Below, in pieces: positions 61,878-64,000 of a DNA stretch of 64,000 nt (position 1 is the stretch's first letter; every line of letters starts with the position of its first letter). The stretch is taken from assembly GCF_000426225.1 (NCBI RefSeq), contig NZ_AUEY01000010.1, forward strand, positions 1-64,000. The letters are read 5' to 3'. The position numbers and the translations under genes were made by a program. The notes beneath the pieces are model-generated. The model made no database searches and was not told the origin of the DNA. It saw only the letters and a program-made list of their open reading frames with translations. The DNA is from Desulforegula conservatrix Mb1Pa (GTDB lineage: Bacteria > Desulfobacterota > Desulfobacteria > Desulfobacterales > Desulforegulaceae).

Positions 61878-62160
61878 GGCTATGTTCCCCCTTAGATGTT
61901 GAAAAGCGAAATATTAATCCTTTTTGGACTTATGAATCATGGGGAACTTTTTGTAAAAAGTTCCATAAGTCCCTTCAAAAACTTTATGTTTTATTATGAT
62001 CAGACGCAAATGCCCTAAAATTGTGCATGCACTGTCTGATTACCTGAAAGTTTTTGCGGAGCTTTTTGCAAAAAGCGACCCGCCGGAGGCCGCTTTTTAT
62101 TAAAAGTATTAGTTAGTTATTGGAATGATAAAATATTCCACACTTAAAGGGAACAGAGCC
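61878..62160. repeat. Family B miniature element, copy 3 (best preserved)
   Basis: The 283-bp element has ends GGCTATGTTCCCCCTTAG and, on the other strand, GGCTCTGTTCCCTTTAAG. It is flanked by a perfect 8-bp duplication AAAAATAT (61870-61877, 62161-62168). Inside are the modules GGGGAACTTTTTGTAAAAAG and AAAAAGCGACCCGCCGGAGG. It has no coding capacity. Confidence 0.93.
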
Positions 62161-62315
62161 AAAAATATTGAGTAGTCTTTGTCAAAAAAAGTTTGCCAAG
62201 GCACAATAAACTGGAAATATGGCAGATCCGCATAATATTTTTGATCTGTTGATTGACGCCTTCAAATTGCCTTTGTATATAGGTCACTCAATTTTTGCCT
62301 TAATTAGGAGACGGA

Positions 62316-63446
62316 ATGAATATTCTCATTACAGGCGGTGCCGGATTCATCGGTTCCCACACTGCTGACGGGCTTTTACGTGATGGTCACAGGGTCACCA
62401 TTTTGGACAATCTACAGAATACTGTTCATCCAAAGGGTAAGCCGGATTATCTGCCTGAAAAAGTGAACTTCATACTTGGAGACGTCAGGGAAAAAAAAGA
62501 CTGGGAAAGGGCGCTTGAAGGCATAGACGCTGTATATCATCTGGCGGCATATCAGGATTATCTTCCTGACTTCTCGACTTTTTTTCATGTGAATACGGTT
62601 TCAACCGCGCTCATGTATGAGACAATAGTCGAAAAAAAACTGAACGTTAAAAAGGTCATAGTAGCAGCTAGTCAGGCAGTAATGGGAGAGGGCAGATACA
62701 GATGCGCCATGTGTTTTTCTGGAAAAGGCATCGATGTATTTCCTGAAATAAGAATAGATTCCCAGCTTTCAAAAGGCGACTGGGAGCATTCATGCCCTGA
62801 ATGCGGGACCAGACTTGACTGGCAGCCATCTGATGAGACGGTTATCAAGCCTTGCAACCAGTATGCTATTTCAAAGTATTCCCAGGAGCTGATAGCCATA
62901 CAGCTTGGAAGGAGATACGGAATTCCAAGTGTTGCAATGAGATATTCAATTGTCCAGGGACCCCGTCAGTCATTTTATAATGCCTACTCTGGAGCCATGC
63001 GTATTTTTGCTCTTTCTCTTTTTTTTGATAAAGCCCCCACAATCTTTGAAGACGGCAACCAGGTAAGGGATTTCGTTAATATACATGATGTGGTTGACGC
63101 AAACCTTCTGGTGCTGGAATCAGACAAGGCCAATTACAGGGTTTTTAATGTAGGCGGAGGAAAAGCTTATACTGTAAGGGAGTTTTATCAAAAAATGCAG
63201 GATATTACTGATAAAAGTCTTGATCCGATCATATCAGGGTATTACAGGTACGGCGACACAAGGCATATCTTTTCTGATGTCAAAAATCTCGAGTCACTTG
63301 GATGGAAGGCAAAAAGAAACGTTGATGAAAGCATTTCAGAATACTGGGATTATCTTAACAGGCAGACCGACATTCAGGAAATACTCAGTTATGCTGACAA
63401 GCATATGAAGAGTCTTAATGTTATCAGAAAGGCAAAAGAAATCTGA
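62316..63446 (+). CDS. NAD-dependent sugar epimerase/dehydratase with CxxC pairs
   Basis: This 376-aa extended SDR has the cofactor loop TGGAGFIGSH (6-15), DNLQN and LAAYQDYLPD, and the catalytic YAISK (Y183, K187). The site that is usually SSxxVYG reads ASQAVMGEG. Between them an insert carries CAMC (C130, C133) and CPEC (C160, C163), a likely zinc-ribbon. It probably changes a nucleotide sugar, like UDP-glucose epimerases. The next gene, a nucleotidyltransferase, starts 1 base after its stop, so both probably make one activated sugar. Confidence 0.88.
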   Translation: MNILITGGAGFIGSHTADGLLRDGHRVTILDNLQNTVHPKGKPDYLPEKVNFILGDVREKKDWERALEGIDAVYHLAAYQDYLPDFSTFFHVNTVSTALMYETIVEKKLNVKKVIVAASQAVMGEGRYRCAMCFSGKGIDVFPEIRIDSQLSKGDWEHSCPECGTRLDWQPSDETVIKPCNQYAISKYSQELIAIQLGRRYGIPSVAMRYSIVQGPRQSFYNAYSGAMRIFALSLFFDKAPTIFEDGNQVRDFVNIHDVVDANLLVLESDKANYRVFNVGGGKAYTVREFYQKMQDITDKSLDPIISGYYRYGDTRHIFSDVKNLESLGWKAKRNVDESISEYWDYLNRQTDIQEILSYADKHMKSLNVIRKAKEI

Positions 63447-63447
63447 T

Positions 63448-64000
63448 ATGAAGGCTTTTCTCCTTGCAGCAGGTCTTGGGACAAGACTCAGGCCTTATAC
63501 CGACACAATACCAAAATGCCTTATGCCAATCTGTGGCAGGCCGCTTCTGGGAATCTGGCTGGATCATCTTAAAGCCCACGGGATAACAGAGGTTCTTATA
63601 AACACTCACCATCTTGCAGATAAGGTGTCTGATTTTATTGCATCTGAAAATTTCGGCAACTTAAAGATTTATCTCGTGCACGAAGACAATCTTCTTGGAA
63701 GCGCGGGAACTGTTTTGAATAACAGATCCTTCATCTCGGATGATTCTCCTTTTATTATCATATATGCAGACAATTTAACCAATGTTGATCTGACTGGTCT
63801 TGTTGATTTTCATAAAAAGATATCTCTAAAAGGGGCTGTTTTCACCATGGGACTGATCAGGGCTCCTGAGCCTAAGAGATGCGGCATAGTTACCATAAAT
63901 AATGATATGCTGATTACGGATTTTACGGAAAAACCTGAGAATCCTGCATCTGATTTGGCCAATTGCGGTATATACGTCACTGATCGTCGTGTTTTTGATT
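63448..64000 (+). CDS. Sugar-1-phosphate nucleotidyltransferase (partial, runs off window)
   Basis: The first 184 codons are present. The nucleotide-binding signature MKAFLLAAGLGTRLRPYTDT is followed by PKCLMPICGRPLLGIWL, LLGSAGTVLNN and IIIYADNLTNVDL. This matches RmlA/GlmU/mannose-1-phosphate guanylyltransferase-type enzymes that join a sugar 1-phosphate to an NTP. It is coupled to the upstream epimerase gene. The C-terminus and any extra acetyltransferase domain lie outside the window. Confidence 0.9.
   Translation, partial: MKAFLLAAGLGTRLRPYTDTIPKCLMPICGRPLLGIWLDHLKAHGITEVLINTHHLADKVSDFIASENFGNLKIYLVHEDNLLGSAGTVLNNRSFISDDSPFIIIYADNLTNVDLTGLVDFHKKISLKGAVFTMGLIRAPEPKRCGIVTINNDMLITDFTEKPENPASDLANCGIYVTDRRVFD

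Overview
The window looks like chromosome from an anaerobic, fatty-acid-using member of the Desulfobacterota (deltaproteobacterial sulfate-reducer type). This is inferred from gene content and protein style, not from a marker search. The main pointers are a TetR - long acyl-CoA dehydrogenase - membrane FeS oxidoreductase - EtfBA block, a PfaA-like synthase, butyrate kinase, a DtxR-type metal regulator, moderate GC, and many A+T-rich intergenic spaces packed with small repeats. No prophage, CRISPR array or large genomic island was seen. The only transposase is an IS3-type fragment at the left edge.

Layout. 0-3.2 kb: IS3 remnant, tRNA-Leu(UAA), a Cys-cluster protein and an aminotransferase. 3.6-10.5 kb: a beta-oxidation electron-transfer unit, in which a TetR regulator with a FadR-like operator precedes acyl-CoA dehydrogenase, the putative ETF:menaquinone oxidoreductase and EtfB/EtfA. 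10.5-13.6 kb: a globin-fold diguanylate cyclase and HflX. 14-17 kb: rpsF-rpsR-rplI-dnaB. 17.1-17.5 kb: a 35-aa peptide gene behind a perfect DtxR-like palindrome. 17.5-24 kb: glycosyltransferase, a two-repeat protein with an HD-GYP response regulator, an EF-hand-like protein, a membrane ferredoxin and an acidic orphan. 24-33.7 kb: uvrA, pdxA, a divergent dnaA, a GlcD-type oxidase and a CidA/LrgB pair. 33.9-39.2 kb: Smr protein, a wHTH-like/Cache-HAMP pair, glpD and a GntR-type FadR. 39.8-42.1 kb: a TetR-thioesterase-patatin operon. 42.5-47.4 kb: stress protein, thioesterase, EamA, DtxR, TrmJ, Ndk and DedA. 47.7-51.1 kb: butyrate kinase, a propeller protein and a periplasmic binding protein. 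51.5-58.7 kb: a 2383-aa KS-AT-4xACP-KR-DH synthase. 58.9-64 kb: WD40-like and pentapeptide-repeat proteins, then a sugar epimerase and a nucleotidyltransferase that runs off the end.

Lipid metabolism is a recurring theme. Two TetR loci carry similar 18-bp operators with a shared TGAAT core, and a separate E. coli-type FadR sits with glpD behind its own candidate FadR site. Together with the thioesterases, patatin lipase, butyrate kinase and PfaA-like synthase, this suggests acyl-CoA-responsive control of fatty acid turnover.

The most striking non-coding content is a layered set of miniature elements. Family A is about 132 bp with ends GATGGACTCGC/GACAAGGTCGC and 6-7-bp A/T target duplications. 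Family B is about 283-390 bp with ends GGCTATGTTCCC and 8-bp A/T duplications; one copy contains a second, nested 96-bp element. Family C (134 bp) and REP-like fragments (family E) are also present. The repeats abut or overlap gene ends and extend several open reading frames artificially, so several starts were moved downstream of the repeat.
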